Shown: positions 46,601 through 54,988 of the stretch, in pieces
Position numbering within the stretch: position 1 is the first letter of the stretch
How the letters are laid out: the number at the start of each line of letters is the position of its first letter
Source of the DNA: Nostoc sp. CHAB 5824
GTDB taxonomy: Bacteria > Cyanobacteriota > Cyanobacteriia > Cyanobacteriales > Nostocaceae
Length of the DNA: 64,000 nucleotides
NCBI RefSeq assembly: GCF_020829665.1
Contig: NZ_JAIVFT010000007.1
Span: 184,372 to 248,371, forward strand
Direction of reading: 5' to 3'
Position numbers and translations under genes: made by a program
The notes under the pieces: model-generated
Told to the model about the DNA's origin: nothing
Databases searched by the model: none
What the model saw: the letters and a program-made list of their open reading frames with translations, nothing else

Positions 46601-49124
46601 AAGTGGTGGCAACACCTGCGCGGTTGCCCACAGCCTGAGAAAGGGACAGAGCTTGGTTGAAGTATGAGAGTGCTTTTGGTTTTTCTCCCAACTCACCGTA
46701 TACTCCACCAATGTTATTGAGGGTGGTGGCTTCCGCATCGCGGTTGCCTACAACCCGCGAAAGGTACAGAGCTTGGTTGAAGTACTCTAATGCTTTGGGC
46801 TTCTCTCCCAAATCACTGTAGACTTGACCAATGTTACCCAAGGTGGTGCCAACGCCTGCCTTGTCGCCAACTGCCTGCAAGATAGGTAGTGCTTGGTTGA
46901 AGTATAAGAGTGCTTTTGGTTTTTCTCCCAATTCGCTGTAGACTTGACCAATGTTAATGAGAGTGGTGGCTTCCCCGTTGCGGTTGCCAACAGCCCGCGA
47001 GATGGGCAGAGCTTGGTTATAGTATGAGAGGGCTTTGGGCTTTTCTCCCAATTCGCTGTAGACTTGACCGATATTATTAAGGATAGTGGCTTCCTGTGGG
47101 CGATCGCCAACAGACCGCAAGATGGGCAGTGCTTGGTTGTAGTATGAGAGGGCTTTCTCTTTTTCTCCCAAATCGCCGTAAATTTTACCAATGTTATTGA
47201 GAATGGTAGCTTCGCGTGCGCGGTTGCCAACAGCCCGCGAGATGGGCAGAGCTTGGTTATAGTAGGAGAGTGCTTTTGGCTTTTCTGCCAAACTGTCGTA
47301 GACTATACCAATGTTATTTAGGGTGGTGGCTTCTCCGTCACGATCGCCAACAGCCCGAAAGATTGGCAGTGATTGGTTAAAATACTCCAGTGCTTTCGGC
47401 TTTTCCCCTAATGCCTGGTAGACTCCACCGATGTTGTTCAGGGTGGTGGCTTCCTCTGGGCGGTTGCCAACAGCCCGCAAGATGGGCAAAGCTTGGTTGA
47501 AATATGAAAGTGCTTTATCCCTTTCTCCTAATTCGTGGTAAATGATCGCTATGTTATTGAGGGTGATAGCTTCTACAGAGCGATCGCCAACAGCCTGAGT
47601 CAGGGGCAAAGCTTGGTTAAAGTATGAAAGTGCTTTTTGCCTTTCTCCTAATTCGTAGTAAATAATACCGATGTTATTGAGGGTGCTAGCTTCACTGTTG
47701 CGATCGCCAACAGCCCGTAAGATTGGCAGTGATTGATTCAAATACTTCAGTGCTTTCTGCTTTTCTCCCAAATGGCTGTAGGCTACACCAATGTTATTGA
47801 GGGTGCTAGCTTCCCCGTTGCGATCATTAACAGCCTGTTTGAGGGGTAAAGCTTGGTTGTAATATGAAAGTGCCTTGGGATTTTCTCCTAATGCGAAATA
47901 GACTGTACCAATGTTATTAAGAGTAGTAGCAACACCTGCCTTGTCGCCTACTGCCTGTCTGAGGGGTAAAGCTTGGTTAAAATATGAAAGTGCTTTTTGC
48001 CGTTCTCCTAGTTGGTTGTAGACTCGACCGATGTTATCGAGGATAGCGCCTTCCCCGCCACGATCGCCTGTTCCTTGAAGTAGGGGCAGAGCTTGGTTGT
48101 AGTATGAGAGTGCTTTCTGATTTTCTCCCAAACTGTCGTAGACTACAGCAATATTATTGAGGATAGAGGCTTTTTGTGTGCGATCGCCAACAGCCTGGGA
48201 AATAGGCAGTGCTTGGTTTAAATACTCCAAGGCTTTGGGCTTTTGTCCTAAATCGTTGTAGACTCGACCGATATTATTTATAGTGACAGCTTCTTGTGTG
48301 CGATCGCCAACAGACTGAGAAATAGGCAGTGCTTGATTGAAGTATTTGAGTGCTTTTGGCTTTTCTCCCAATGCCGAATAGACTCGACCGATGTTAGTGA
48401 GGATGACAGCTTCTTGTGTGCGATCACCAACAGACTGAGAAATGGGCAGTGCTTGGTTAAAATAATCTAACGCTTTTGGCTTTTCTCCTAAATCGTCGTA
48501 GACTTCACCAATATTACTGAGGATGACAGCTTCTTGTGTGCGATCGCCAACAGCTTGAGAAATGGGCAGTGCTTGGTTAAAGTAATCTAACGCTTTTGGT
48601 TTTTCTCCTAAATCGTTGTATACTTCACCAATATTACTGAGAATGACGGCTGACTGTGTGCGATCGCCAACAGCTTGAGAAATGGGCAGTGCTTGGTTAA
48701 AGTATGAAAGCGCTTTTGGCTTTTCTCCTAAATCGTCGTAGACTTCACCAATATTACTAAGGATAATAGCTTCCTGTGTGCGATCGCCTAGAGTCCGAAA
48801 GATGAGCAGTGCTTGGTTGGAGTAATCTAGCGCTTTTGGTTTTTCTCCTAAACGATTGTAGTTAAACCCAAGACGACTCAGTGCAGCTGCTTCCAGTTTT
48901 TGGTCTTTTAGTTTTCTTGCAATAGTCAGAACTTGCTGTAATATTTGTATTGCCTGTTGGCGTTCCTGTTGCTGTGTCAGTTTTGCCCCTTGCTCTAGCA
49001 GCTTTTCTGCTTCTTGCGCTTGGGAGTTTTGAGTTTGTCCCCAGGTGGGTTGAGCCATCAGCATTACTGTTATAGGCGTTAGATAAACGCCCACAGCTAA
49101 AAAACTGGTGAGAATTTTTTTCAT
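43635..49124 (-). CDS. Very large TPR-CHAT protease with 31 uniform TPR units
   Basis: 1829 residues. Signal peptide or anchor at about 1-28 (FLAVGVYLTPITVMLMAQPTWG). Residues about 35-1340 are Kinesin-light-chain-like TPRs, of which 31 consecutive units are exactly 40 residues and share EKPKAL.Y.NQALP...AVGDR..EA..LNNIG.VY..LG. The C-terminal CHAT domain (about 1510-1829) is a caspase-like cysteine protease with His1695 (HLATHGCF) and Cys1741 (LSACQTAVE) both intact. CHAT proteases with superhelical TPR sensors are known or predicted to be activated by ligand or partner binding and to cleave a target protein. The upstream same-strand gene encodes a secreted protein that may be its partner. 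The signal sequence suggests an extracytoplasmic location. Confidence 0.93.
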   Translation of the reverse strand: MKKILTSFLAVGVYLTPITVMLMAQPTWGQTQNSQAQEAEKLLEQGAKLTQQQERQQAIQILQQVLTIARKLKDQKLEAAALSRLGFNYNRLGEKPKALDYSNQALLIFRTLGDRTQEAIILSNIGEVYDDLGEKPKALSYFNQALPISQAVGDRTQSAVILSNIGEVYNDLGEKPKALDYFNQALPISQAVGDRTQEAVILSNIGEVYDDLGEKPKALDYFNQALPISQSVGDRTQEAVILTNIGRVYSALGEKPKALKYFNQALPISQSVGDRTQEAVTINNIGRVYNDLGQKPKALEYLNQALPISQAVGDRTQKASILNNIAVVYDSLGENQKALSYYNQALPLLQGTGDRGGEGAILDNIGRVYNQLGERQKALSYFNQALPLRQAVGDKAGVATTLNNIGTVYFALGENPKALSYYNQALPLKQAVNDRNGEASTLNNIGVAYSHLGEKQKALKYLNQSLPILRAVGDRNSEASTLNNIGIIYYELGERQKALSYFNQALPLTQAVGDRSVEAITLNNIAIIYHELGERDKALSYFNQALPILRAVGNRPEEATTLNNIGGVYQALGEKPKALEYFNQSLPIFRAVGDRDGEATTLNNIGIVYDSLAEKPKALSYYNQALPISRAVGNRAREATILNNIGKIYGDLGEKEKALSYYNQALPILRSVGDRPQEATILNNIGQVYSELGEKPKALSYYNQALPISRAVGNRNGEATTLINIGQVYSELGEKPKALLYFNQALPILQAVGDKAGVGTTLGNIGQVYSDLGEKPKALEYFNQALYLSRVVGNRDAEATTLNNIGGVYGELGEKPKALSYFNQALSLSQAVGNRAGVATTLGNIGQVYSDLGEKPKALEYFNQALPILRSVGNRAQEASTLNNISQVYSDLGEKPKALEYFNQALSLSRAVGDRSGEATTLNNISQVYSDLGEKPKALLYFNQALSLSRAVGDRAQSATILSNIGQVYSELGEKPKALLYFNQALPLSRTVGDRSGEATTVNNIGRVYNDLGEKPKALLYFNQALSLSRAVGDRTKEATTLNNIGQVYSDLGEMPKALSYFNQVLPLKRAVGDKAGVAVTLNNIGGVYDSLGEKQKALDFYNQALPFLRAVGDRSGEANTLSNIGQVYGDLGENQKALDYLNQALPVRRAVGDKAGVAVTLNNIGTVYYTLGEKQKALSYLNQALPLLRAVGNRSQEASTLSNIGAAYSDLGENQKALDFYNQALPMRRAVGDRSGEANTLSNIGAVYSDLGEKQKALSYFNQALPLSRAVGDRSVEAVTLNSIGAVYDTLGEKPKALDYLNQALPLSRAVGDRAGEAVTLGNIGVLFQSTNRPNEAITNLQQSLQISLEMRRGLQRENRQKFLQDNNTSAVALVNILINQKKYDQAFEWVNLFTTADLADYTRLINAKVANPEAQHSLDEWSKKNQQLKSLRQQLQEKFSQALSQQIRQLESQVYSEAENISRRFPEVAELFETTPADIKNLTSSIPAGTAVVQPVLLTNVRDMPNSIAFFIFTKGQLSVIKKPINLTEFNKLIADYLKQVQDDSDPSYLETGSKLYDILVRPVEAKVQSLSPKQLSIIATNQLHHLPFETLYDSKTNQFLIQKYPVNYLTRISNNSLKSPGMQNAVPRKPQAVLAFGNPVPRDPQNLPGAETEVRNIKEILPDSEVYINKEATLEKFRSQALRFSFLHLATHGCFQTEDCNKVNLLNNRLLFADKPLDIANAALLGLQGTQLITLSACQTAVETNFNGVGIAGVAYIFERAGAKAVMASLWAVDDEATQQLMSQFYQNLKQGMTKGEALQQAKLKLIEDHRHPFYWSPFVLIGDAR
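45121..48840 (-). repeat. 31 tandem 120-bp TPR-coding units, nearly all with a HIP1 octamer
   Basis: The period is exactly 120 bp through the block. The Gly-Asp-Arg codons of each AVGDR segment are written GGCGATCGC in most units, so the octamer GCGATCGC recurs at the same phase; exceptions are units with Asn-Arg (cggttgcc) or Asp-Lys (ttgtcgcc). Units are similar to each other at nucleotide level, which points to expansion by unequal recombination. Confidence 0.9.
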
Positions 49125-49165
49125 AGAATATTACAGATATAATTAGTTTTCATTGAGCATCAGCC

Positions 49166-49480
49166 GAAGCTGGAGTTAGAAATATTGAACTTGCTATAAG
49201 AAATACTTAAGCTGTTGTTAAAACAACTGAAGCTGTTGTTAGAACAACTGAAGCGTTAGTAACAGACGCTTCAGTTGATATAAGAAATACTTAATCTGTT
49301 GTTATAAAACGGAAGCATTTGTTATTAATGCTGGAGTTAATATAAGAAATACTTGATCTGTTGCTAAAACAACTGAAGCGTTTGTTATCAATGCTGAAGC
49401 TGTTGTTACTAACGTTGAAGTTGTTATTACTAATATTGAAGTTGTTGTTACTAACGTTGAAATGATTGTAAAGAACGTGT
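49166..49480. repeat. Degenerate 21-bp repeats and palindrome in the spacer before the TPR-CHAT gene
   Basis: Variants of GAAGCTGTTGTTACTAACGTT (21 bp) follow one another at about 49390-49460 and return in looser form at 49205-49260. TATAAGAAATACTT occurs three times (about 49196, 49279, 49338). An 11-bp perfect stem CAACTGAAGCG/CGCTTCAGTTG (49245-49255 with 49267-49277) encloses 11 nt. A 91-codon minus-strand frame here is an artefact of the repeats (Asn/Ser/Phe pattern). Confidence 0.7.
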
Positions 49481-49498
49481 TGCTGAAATAATTCACGA

Positions 49499-50092
49499 TT
49501 AATAAGGTTTTGCCAGAATGGTAAGCGTTCTTTGTTGCGAATTGAACTGGATTTCATCCACAACATATTGCCGATTTCTAGCCACTGACTGAATACCCTG
49601 CAACTGTGCTGTGGTAACTACAGGTGGTTTGAGCTTTACCACCGCTTGCCCTTGAGTAGCATTTTTGACGGTAAAAGTATTTAGGGGAATACCGCTCCAA
49701 GTTACTGGCTTGCCTGTGGGACGGTTTCGCTCACCCCGAATAATTTGAATTCCATTGCTTCTGTAAACCAACGCCCCATTCTTGAAAACTACTCTTGTAA
49801 TTTGGCTCAGAGGAATCGTGGCAGTTTTTCCACTACGCTGAATTGATAGTGCTTGCCCTTGTGCATCAATTCCTATTACTCGACCACTGCTTGACTCACC
49901 GCCTTTAAAGATGATCTCTGCTAACTCTGGTAATGCTACTGCAAGTTCTAATTCATCTGCGTTGACTGGTGTCTGTGCCAACAAAAAATTTTCCGTCTTG
50001 ACATCCTGGCTAATTACAGCTTGAATATTTCCTGCGATCGCTGCTGCCATTACTAAGATTGCTACAACCCATCCCTGGAAAAAAGCTTTCAT
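49499..50092 (-). CDS. Secreted or periplasmic protein of unknown function
   Basis: 197 residues. N-terminal signal peptide about 1-27 (GWVVAILVMAAAIAGNIQAVIS). The mature part is beta-rich: IIFKGGESSSGRVIGIDAQGQALSIQRSGKTATIPLSQITRVVF resembles an Sm/SH3-like small barrel in which a surface charge is read out, followed by a domain ending in VARNRQYVVDEIQFNSQQRTLTILAKPY. No named family recognised. It is the gene just upstream of the giant TPR-CHAT gene on the same strand, separated by the repeat-filled spacer, so a functional link is likely but inferred. Confidence 0.7.
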   Translation of the reverse strand: MKAFFQGWVVAILVMAAAIAGNIQAVISQDVKTENFLLAQTPVNADELELAVALPELAEIIFKGGESSSGRVIGIDAQGQALSIQRSGKTATIPLSQITRVVFKNGALVYRSNGIQIIRGERNRPTGKPVTWSGIPLNTFTVKNATQGQAVVKLKPPVVTTAQLQGIQSVARNRQYVVDEIQFNSQQRTLTILAKPY

Positions 50093-50220
50093 GGCTTTAA
50101 CAGTATATTTGACTATAATTTAACTTTCTCATTAAATTTCAAAAGCTTGTACAAAATTTACGTAAAATTACCAAAAGAAACTGATCATTCACCTGTAGGG
50201 GTTTGCAGTTGAGTGCAATA

Positions 50221-50297
50221 TAGACCTAACCCCCAACCCCTTCCCTGCAAGGCAAGGGGAGTAAGATTCAAAGCCTCTCTCTTTTTAAAAGAGAGAT
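50221..50297. repeat. Interspersed CCCCAACCCC-type repeat
   Basis: CCCCTTCCCTGCAAGGCAAGGGG forms an imperfect hairpin (middle part TTCCCTGCAAGGCAAGG), then CTCTCTTTTTAAAAGAGAG forms a second. This is a very common cyanobacterial intergenic repeat. The rest of 50093-50361 shows only promoter-like AT-rich DNA. Confidence 0.6.
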
Positions 50298-50361
50298 AAA
50301 AGTATATTTGTATACAAACTATTAACATGATATTGTTTCCCTGATCTCCTCCATCTCCTTT

Positions 50362-51243
50362 ATGACCAAAGCCCCCAACCCCAACCAGGAAACTAATATT
50401 TTAGGTAAATTCACTAGTGTACTTGGCTTGCTGGGTGCGGCGCTTTTCTTTGCAGGCTGGATTTACCGTTGGTCATATTTCTACTTTTTTCAGCTAGAAC
50501 TCAATACCCTCGACTTACCTGCACAGTCTTTTCTCATAGTTCCCCTGCAAATATTTTTAGGGGATGGCTGGGCAATATGCAAAACAGTGATCGCCTTTTT
50601 TATAGCTGCGATCGCAATTCAGGTTACATTATGGTTAATTAAAATCATCAGCGATACGGTAGTCTCTGCAAACCAATTACTACTGAGTCGCATTATCTCT
50701 GCAACTCAACACAAACGCTCATGGACAGCTAAACAGCTAAAATCCCTAGCTGAATTTAGTTCGGGGCAACTGCGCTCAGTTGATTTTCTGCGATCGCTGG
50801 TCAATGAGATAGTAATAGTATCCTGGGTATTAATTGTGATATTTTGGTTAGCTCGTTGGCAAGGCATTGCAGATGCCAGGCGTGATGCTGGACAAAACTC
50901 CACCTTGCCGATTGTAGCGTTAATTACACCTGAAGAAAAGTTTGCTGTGGGACGCAAACTTGATGATATATTTGCCGATCCGTCTTTGAAAGGTTATCGG
51001 ATTATTGGTGATCGAGGTTTATTCGACGACTTGCGAGGCAGAGAAGATAATGATATCAGCAATCCACAGCAGCCGCGAGTCTGGCGTTTACTCCTAGAAC
51101 GTGGCGGCTGGATTTATTTGTTTCGAGCATTGCCCCCAAATGCAAAACTGGATGAGCTACCGTCGGTGTTAGCTATTCAAGAAAGTGATAAGGGACATAT
51201 AATCATTCGCAGTCCAGAAGCTTCCAAAACTAGTTCTCCTTGA
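50362..51243 (+). CDS. Hypothetical membrane protein, 293 residues
   Basis: Three or four hydrophobic segments: about 13-33 (VLGLLGAALFFAGWIYRWSYF), 49-66 (QSFLIVPLQIFLG), 73-98 (AICKTVIAFFIAAIAIQVTLWLIKII) and 147-168 (IVIVSWVLIVIFWLARW). The last 120 residues are soluble (LPIVALITPEEKFAVGRKLDDIF…YRIIGDRGLFDDLRG…RVWRLLLERGGWIYLFRALPP). No named family recognised; ATG at 50362. It converges with the acyltransferase gene. Confidence 0.65.
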   Translation: MTKAPNPNQETNILGKFTSVLGLLGAALFFAGWIYRWSYFYFFQLELNTLDLPAQSFLIVPLQIFLGDGWAICKTVIAFFIAAIAIQVTLWLIKIISDTVVSANQLLLSRIISATQHKRSWTAKQLKSLAEFSSGQLRSVDFLRSLVNEIVIVSWVLIVIFWLARWQGIADARRDAGQNSTLPIVALITPEEKFAVGRKLDDIFADPSLKGYRIIGDRGLFDDLRGREDNDISNPQQPRVWRLLLERGGWIYLFRALPPNAKLDELPSVLAIQESDKGHIIIRSPEASKTSSP

Positions 51244-51271
51244 AAATATTTATCACCTCTGCGTTAAATAA

Positions 51272-52678
51272 TTAAGCAATCATCTTCTCTAAAGCGATTT
51301 GCAAATCCCTTGTCAAATCGCTCACAGCTTGTCTAGCTGCATTGCGATCGCCCTGAGAATTTTTCCAGCGTTCCGTAACTGAAATTGGTTCCCCTACGGT
51401 GATTTGTGCCTCTCGTAAACCTAATCGAGGTCGCCCCGGAAGTGTTGTATCCTGAATTCTAGAAAGCATATCGAAGATGAGCAAAGTCGTTTCCGCAAAC
51501 CGTTCTGCCGTTGGTTGTTCCTGAATATAAGTAGCGGTAACTGCAACAAAACTTTCCACTATCCGCATGTGCCGCATCCGCAAATCTGCTTCTTGGGCAA
51601 TCCAATCTGCTAAACCGCGTTTGAAAGGTGGTAAAGCATTGATGTCTGGTAAATCTTCCCGGTAAATGTAACTCCAACCAGTTTCTTCTAGACGACGACA
51701 GCGATCAATGAAATTTCCCTGCGCCTGAACTCCAAAATATTGTTCGGCAACTTGTAAAGACTTATCCAGTAAGCGATGGAGTCGGGCAATTAATACCTGA
51801 TTAGGAGTAGCAGATTCTTCAGTTGTAATAGTTTTGGGAATATCTTGATGATAAAAGCGACGATAAAACTCTTCCATCTCGGTAATGAGATATTCAGCCA
51901 ACCTATAGAGGCGTTGATAGTAAATCTCTTCACGCTTGCCCTGCTCAATTTCTATTGCTGGCAAGCCGCTATCAGCTTCCAACTTACTTAGCAACCAATC
52001 CAGTTTAGACCAAGGTGGCTCAACGTAGCGATACTGGATGGCGATCGGTACAACGATCACAGTCTCAGGTCGATTGGCTTTTTGTAAGTCTTCTACACAC
52101 CAGAACCCCATTTGAGCAACACCGGGTTCTAAAGGGCTAACAATACCACTATGACCATTAGTACCACCTTCCGGTGCTACTGCGATCGGTAGTTTGCCAT
52201 TAGCAAACAACTCCCGTGCTGTTTGAATAGCTTGGCGATCTAGCCGCTTACCGCGATGAACCGGCACACCCCCCAGCCGTGAAAACAACCAACCCAAGCA
52301 ATCTCCAGCCCAAACCGTCATACCCCGGTCATAGAGAAAATAGCTGTGAACAAGGGATTGCAGTGTAATACCTTCCTGACGAGCAACCTGCGGCACAATG
52401 CGGGAAAGCAGATACAGCATACAGAGAGGATCTTCCACCTCTGGGTGGCGAAATGCTAACAAAAAGCGGATTTTTCCAGCCTGAAATTGTTGATAAAGTT
52501 CAGCTAATACCTCAACATTCTTGGCTTCAATACGGACAATACCAGCTGTTAGCCAAGGTCGAGTGCGGAACCGTAGCACCATCGGCAATAACCACCGAAC
52601 AATCTGGAGTATCAGCGGGTTAAACCGTTGAGTAATAAATTTCAGTGGTGGTTGAGTAGACTGAATCGATCTAGGCAA
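51272..52678 (-). CDS. PlsC-type 1-acylglycerol-3-phosphate acyltransferase family protein
   Basis: 468 residues. Acyltransferase signature HX4D at His78-Asp83 (FRHPEVEDP), then PVHRGKRLDRQAI, APEGGTNGHSG (the EGT-type block) and IVVPIAIQYRY. Typical PlsC proteins are about 240 residues; this one has an additional helical C-terminal half from about 255, as seen in a cyanobacterial subgroup. A role in phospholipid or storage-lipid acylation is probable. The frame starts at TTG 52678, and there is a stop five codons upstream with no ATG, so a TTG start is likely. Confidence 0.82.
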   Translation of the reverse strand: MPRSIQSTQPPLKFITQRFNPLILQIVRWLLPMVLRFRTRPWLTAGIVRIEAKNVEVLAELYQQFQAGKIRFLLAFRHPEVEDPLCMLYLLSRIVPQVARQEGITLQSLVHSYFLYDRGMTVWAGDCLGWLFSRLGGVPVHRGKRLDRQAIQTARELFANGKLPIAVAPEGGTNGHSGIVSPLEPGVAQMGFWCVEDLQKANRPETVIVVPIAIQYRYVEPPWSKLDWLLSKLEADSGLPAIEIEQGKREEIYYQRLYRLAEYLITEMEEFYRRFYHQDIPKTITTEESATPNQVLIARLHRLLDKSLQVAEQYFGVQAQGNFIDRCRRLEETGWSYIYREDLPDINALPPFKRGLADWIAQEADLRMRHMRIVESFVAVTATYIQEQPTAERFAETTLLIFDMLSRIQDTTLPGRPRLGLREAQITVGEPISVTERWKNSQGDRNAARQAVSDLTRDLQIALEKMIA

Positions 52679-53431
52679 GTCGCTCTCCAGATTGTATTTC
52701 TAGCGATTGTACAACGTGGGGTCTTGGTTTTGTGTAGACCCAAAGAGAAGCCTGTGCCCCGGAAGCCACTTGTTGTTAAACATCGCTCAGTTTACCTCTC
52801 CAACCATAGAGCTTAAGTATCGAATAAAAATTAGTTTGGATGTTTAGGAAAATTTCCGAATAACAAACACTGCTAAATTCAACAAAAAAATCAATATGCG
52901 TAAAAGAATGGTTGTGAATTTTTGCCAACACCGATTTCGCTTTGTTTCACGCCGCAGACATTCATTCTCGCGCCGAATTAGAATCTTTGTAACAAGTTAA
53001 ATCTTAGTGTTACAAATTGAGATTGCGATCGCTAAAGCTACTTTTGTTCAAGATAGCAGCAAAAATCTGGACAATTAGCTTAAAAACTTATAGTAAGTCC
53101 TAATCTTATCGAGTAATTTGAGATTATCAAAAGTGACTGTTTTGAGTCAAGTCCTCAAACATAATAAATTCGTAGAATAGTTGAGAAGTATTCGCACAAA
53201 ATCAACACAACTTAATCAAAAGGTTAATTTTTATGAGATAAGAAATTTCTATGATTCTGTATTAGCTGGGTTTAAAATCCTCAAAATTAAAAATAGTTTA
53301 AATTATAATAATCCTCCTCTTACATGAAGTACGAGGAGGATTCAAGATCCCTAATTAGCAATGCTGATGATTACAGTTATTGGGATCTAGCTGCAAGTTA
53401 AGTTTGCAGACATGTCTTAAATTCTGTGTGA
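52679..53431. other. Intergenic region, no supported gene
   Basis: AT-rich, with one HIP1 site. It contains the hairpin listed at 53310-53342. No frame with family features was found on either strand. Confidence 0.55.
53310..53342 (-). terminator. Predicted terminator of the RTX-like gene
   Basis: AATCCTCCTC at 53310-53319 pairs with GAGGAGGATT at 53333-53342 (13-nt loop). In the minus direction it is followed by ATTATAATTTAAAC. It lies 89 bp after the stop codon. Confidence 0.6.
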
Positions 53432-54988
53432 TTACGTAACGATCTCAAAGTTCCTAACTGCTAATACTGGTGCGTTATCAATGTTGGCAAACAACCCACC
53501 TGTCCCAAAGCCTGGTGATGTCAAGTTTTCGTTGAAGAACAAATTGCCAGTTCCAAGACTGTAAGTAATGACTCCCAAGCTAGTTGCAGCTGCTGCATCA
53601 CTAGCTACTATCCTAATATCGGACAGATTGTCGAGTCCGACGAAAGTTGTATTATCCAGAACAATTATGTCAGAAATACGGTTGAAGTCAGTAATTTGAT
53701 CTACGCCTAGATCATCAGCATTATACTCAGCGCCTGAAGTGAACACGAAGCGATCGCTACCACCACCGCCTGTCAGGAGATCATCACCGTTACCACCTCT
53801 TAAGAAGTCATTACCAGCATCACCATTGAGGGTGTCATTGCCAGCGCCACCATAGAGGCTGTCACTGCCGTTACCGCCAAAGCCGCTTAACGGTGTAGAT
53901 GTACCACTACCATCAAGCAAGTCACTGCCAGCACCACCTGTAAAGCTGACTGCACTAACGCTAGTTTCCTCAAGGTCGTTAACCTCGAAGATGTCATTGC
54001 CTCCGCCACCATTGACTTCAAAGCTCTCTGCGGTGTCTACAGTCAGGGTGAAGGGAACTAAGTTAAGCCGATCAAAGATTGCTCTTCCTTGGGCGTCTTG
54101 TTCCAGACGGAAGGTGTCTCCCGCACCTGCTGCGCCATTGACCTCAACCACGTCAGAGCCAGCGTTACCACTGATTCTGTCGCTACCGTCACCGTTGTTC
54201 CAGATGAGTCGGTCATTGCCGGCTCCACCACTGAAAGTGTCGTTGCCACGATCTCCTTGTATAGTATCGCTCCCGCCCCCACCGGCTAGTAAGTCGATAC
54301 CGTCGCCACCTTGCAGGAGGTCATTACCAGCGCCACCATTAAGAGTGTCACTTCCAGTTCCACCAATTAGGGTGTCATTTCCATTATCACCAGAGCCGCT
54401 TAACGGTGTAGATGTACCACTACCATCAAGCAAGTCACTGCCAGCACCACCTGTAAAGCTGACTGCACTGACGCTAGTTTCCTCAAGGTCGTTAACCTCG
54501 AAGATGTCATTGCCTCCGCCACCATTGACTTCAAAGCTCTCTGCGGTGTCTACAGTCAAGGTGAAGGGAACTAAGTTAAGCCGATCAAAGATTGCTCTTC
54601 CTTGGGCGTCTTGTTCCAGACGGAAGGTGTCTCCCGCACCTGCGGCGCCGTTGACCTCAACCACGTCAGAGCCAGCGTTACCACTGATTCTGTCGCTACC
54701 GTCACCGTTGTTCCAGATGAGTCGGTCGTCGCCGGCTCCACCACTGAAAGTGTCGTTGCCACGATCTCCTTGTATGGTATCGCTCCCGCCCCCACCGGCT
54801 AGCAAGTCGATACCGTCGCCACCTTGCAGGAGGTCATTACCAGCGCCACCATTGATGGTGTCATTTCCATCGCCACCAATTAGGGTGTCATTCCCACCAA
54901 AACCACTGAAGCTATCAGAAGCGGCATTACTAGTGCCTGTATCTGCTCCATTGGTTGGTCCTGAACCTGGGCTCCAAATTACTGCCAT
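53432..54988 (-). CDS. RTX-type calcium-binding repeat protein
   Basis: 518 residues rich in the GGxGxDxxx nonapeptide that forms a calcium-stabilised beta roll (LIGGDGNDTINGGAGNDLLQGGDGIDLLAGGGGSDTI…). There is no signal peptide; the C-terminal 90 residues (VDQITDFNRISDIIVLD…) resemble the end of cyanobacterial RTX proteins exported by type I secretion. Two large blocks are nearly identical, 171 residues apart, each holding RTX repeats plus an RTX-free segment (DTFRLEQDAQGRAIFDRLNL). Likely a secreted surface or matrix protein; no enzymatic domain is visible. ATG at 54988, with AGGAGT about 7 bases upstream. Confidence 0.9.
   Translation of the reverse strand: MAVIWSPGSGPTNGADTGTSNAASDSFSGFGGNDTLIGGDGNDTINGGAGNDLLQGGDGIDLLAGGGGSDTIQGDRGNDTFSGGAGDDRLIWNNGDGSDRISGNAGSDVVEVNGAAGAGDTFRLEQDAQGRAIFDRLNLVPFTLTVDTAESFEVNGGGGNDIFEVNDLEETSVSAVSFTGGAGSDLLDGSGTSTPLSGSGDNGNDTLIGGTGSDTLNGGAGNDLLQGGDGIDLLAGGGGSDTIQGDRGNDTFSGGAGNDRLIWNNGDGSDRISGNAGSDVVEVNGAAGAGDTFRLEQDAQGRAIFDRLNLVPFTLTVDTAESFEVNGGGGNDIFEVNDLEETSVSAVSFTGGAGSDLLDGSGTSTPLSGFGGNGSDSLYGGAGNDTLNGDAGNDFLRGGNGDDLLTGGGGSDRFVFTSGAEYNADDLGVDQITDFNRISDIIVLDNTTFVGLDNLSDIRIVASDAAAATSLGVITYSLGTGNLFFNENLTSPGFGTGGLFANIDNAPVLAVRNFEIVT
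53881..54858 (-). repeat. Near-identical 513-bp-period duplication inside the RTX gene
   Basis: 53881-54345 and 54394-54858 match with an offset of exactly 513 bp and by eye fewer than about a dozen differences, including silent ones. The duplication keeps the frame. Confidence 0.92.

Noticed and set aside
46787..47230. 147-codon minus-strand frame inside the TPR gene
   Set aside because: Alternative frame of the 120-bp TPR repeat; the period makes long shadow frames.
45121..48840. Regular 120-bp spacing read as a CRISPR-like array
   Set aside because: The units are coding, in frame and contiguous without unique spacers; they are TPRs.
49291..49566. 91-codon minus-strand frame with Asn/Ser/Phe repeats
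   Set aside because: Generated by the 21-bp spacer repeats and overlaps the end of the secreted-protein gene in another frame.
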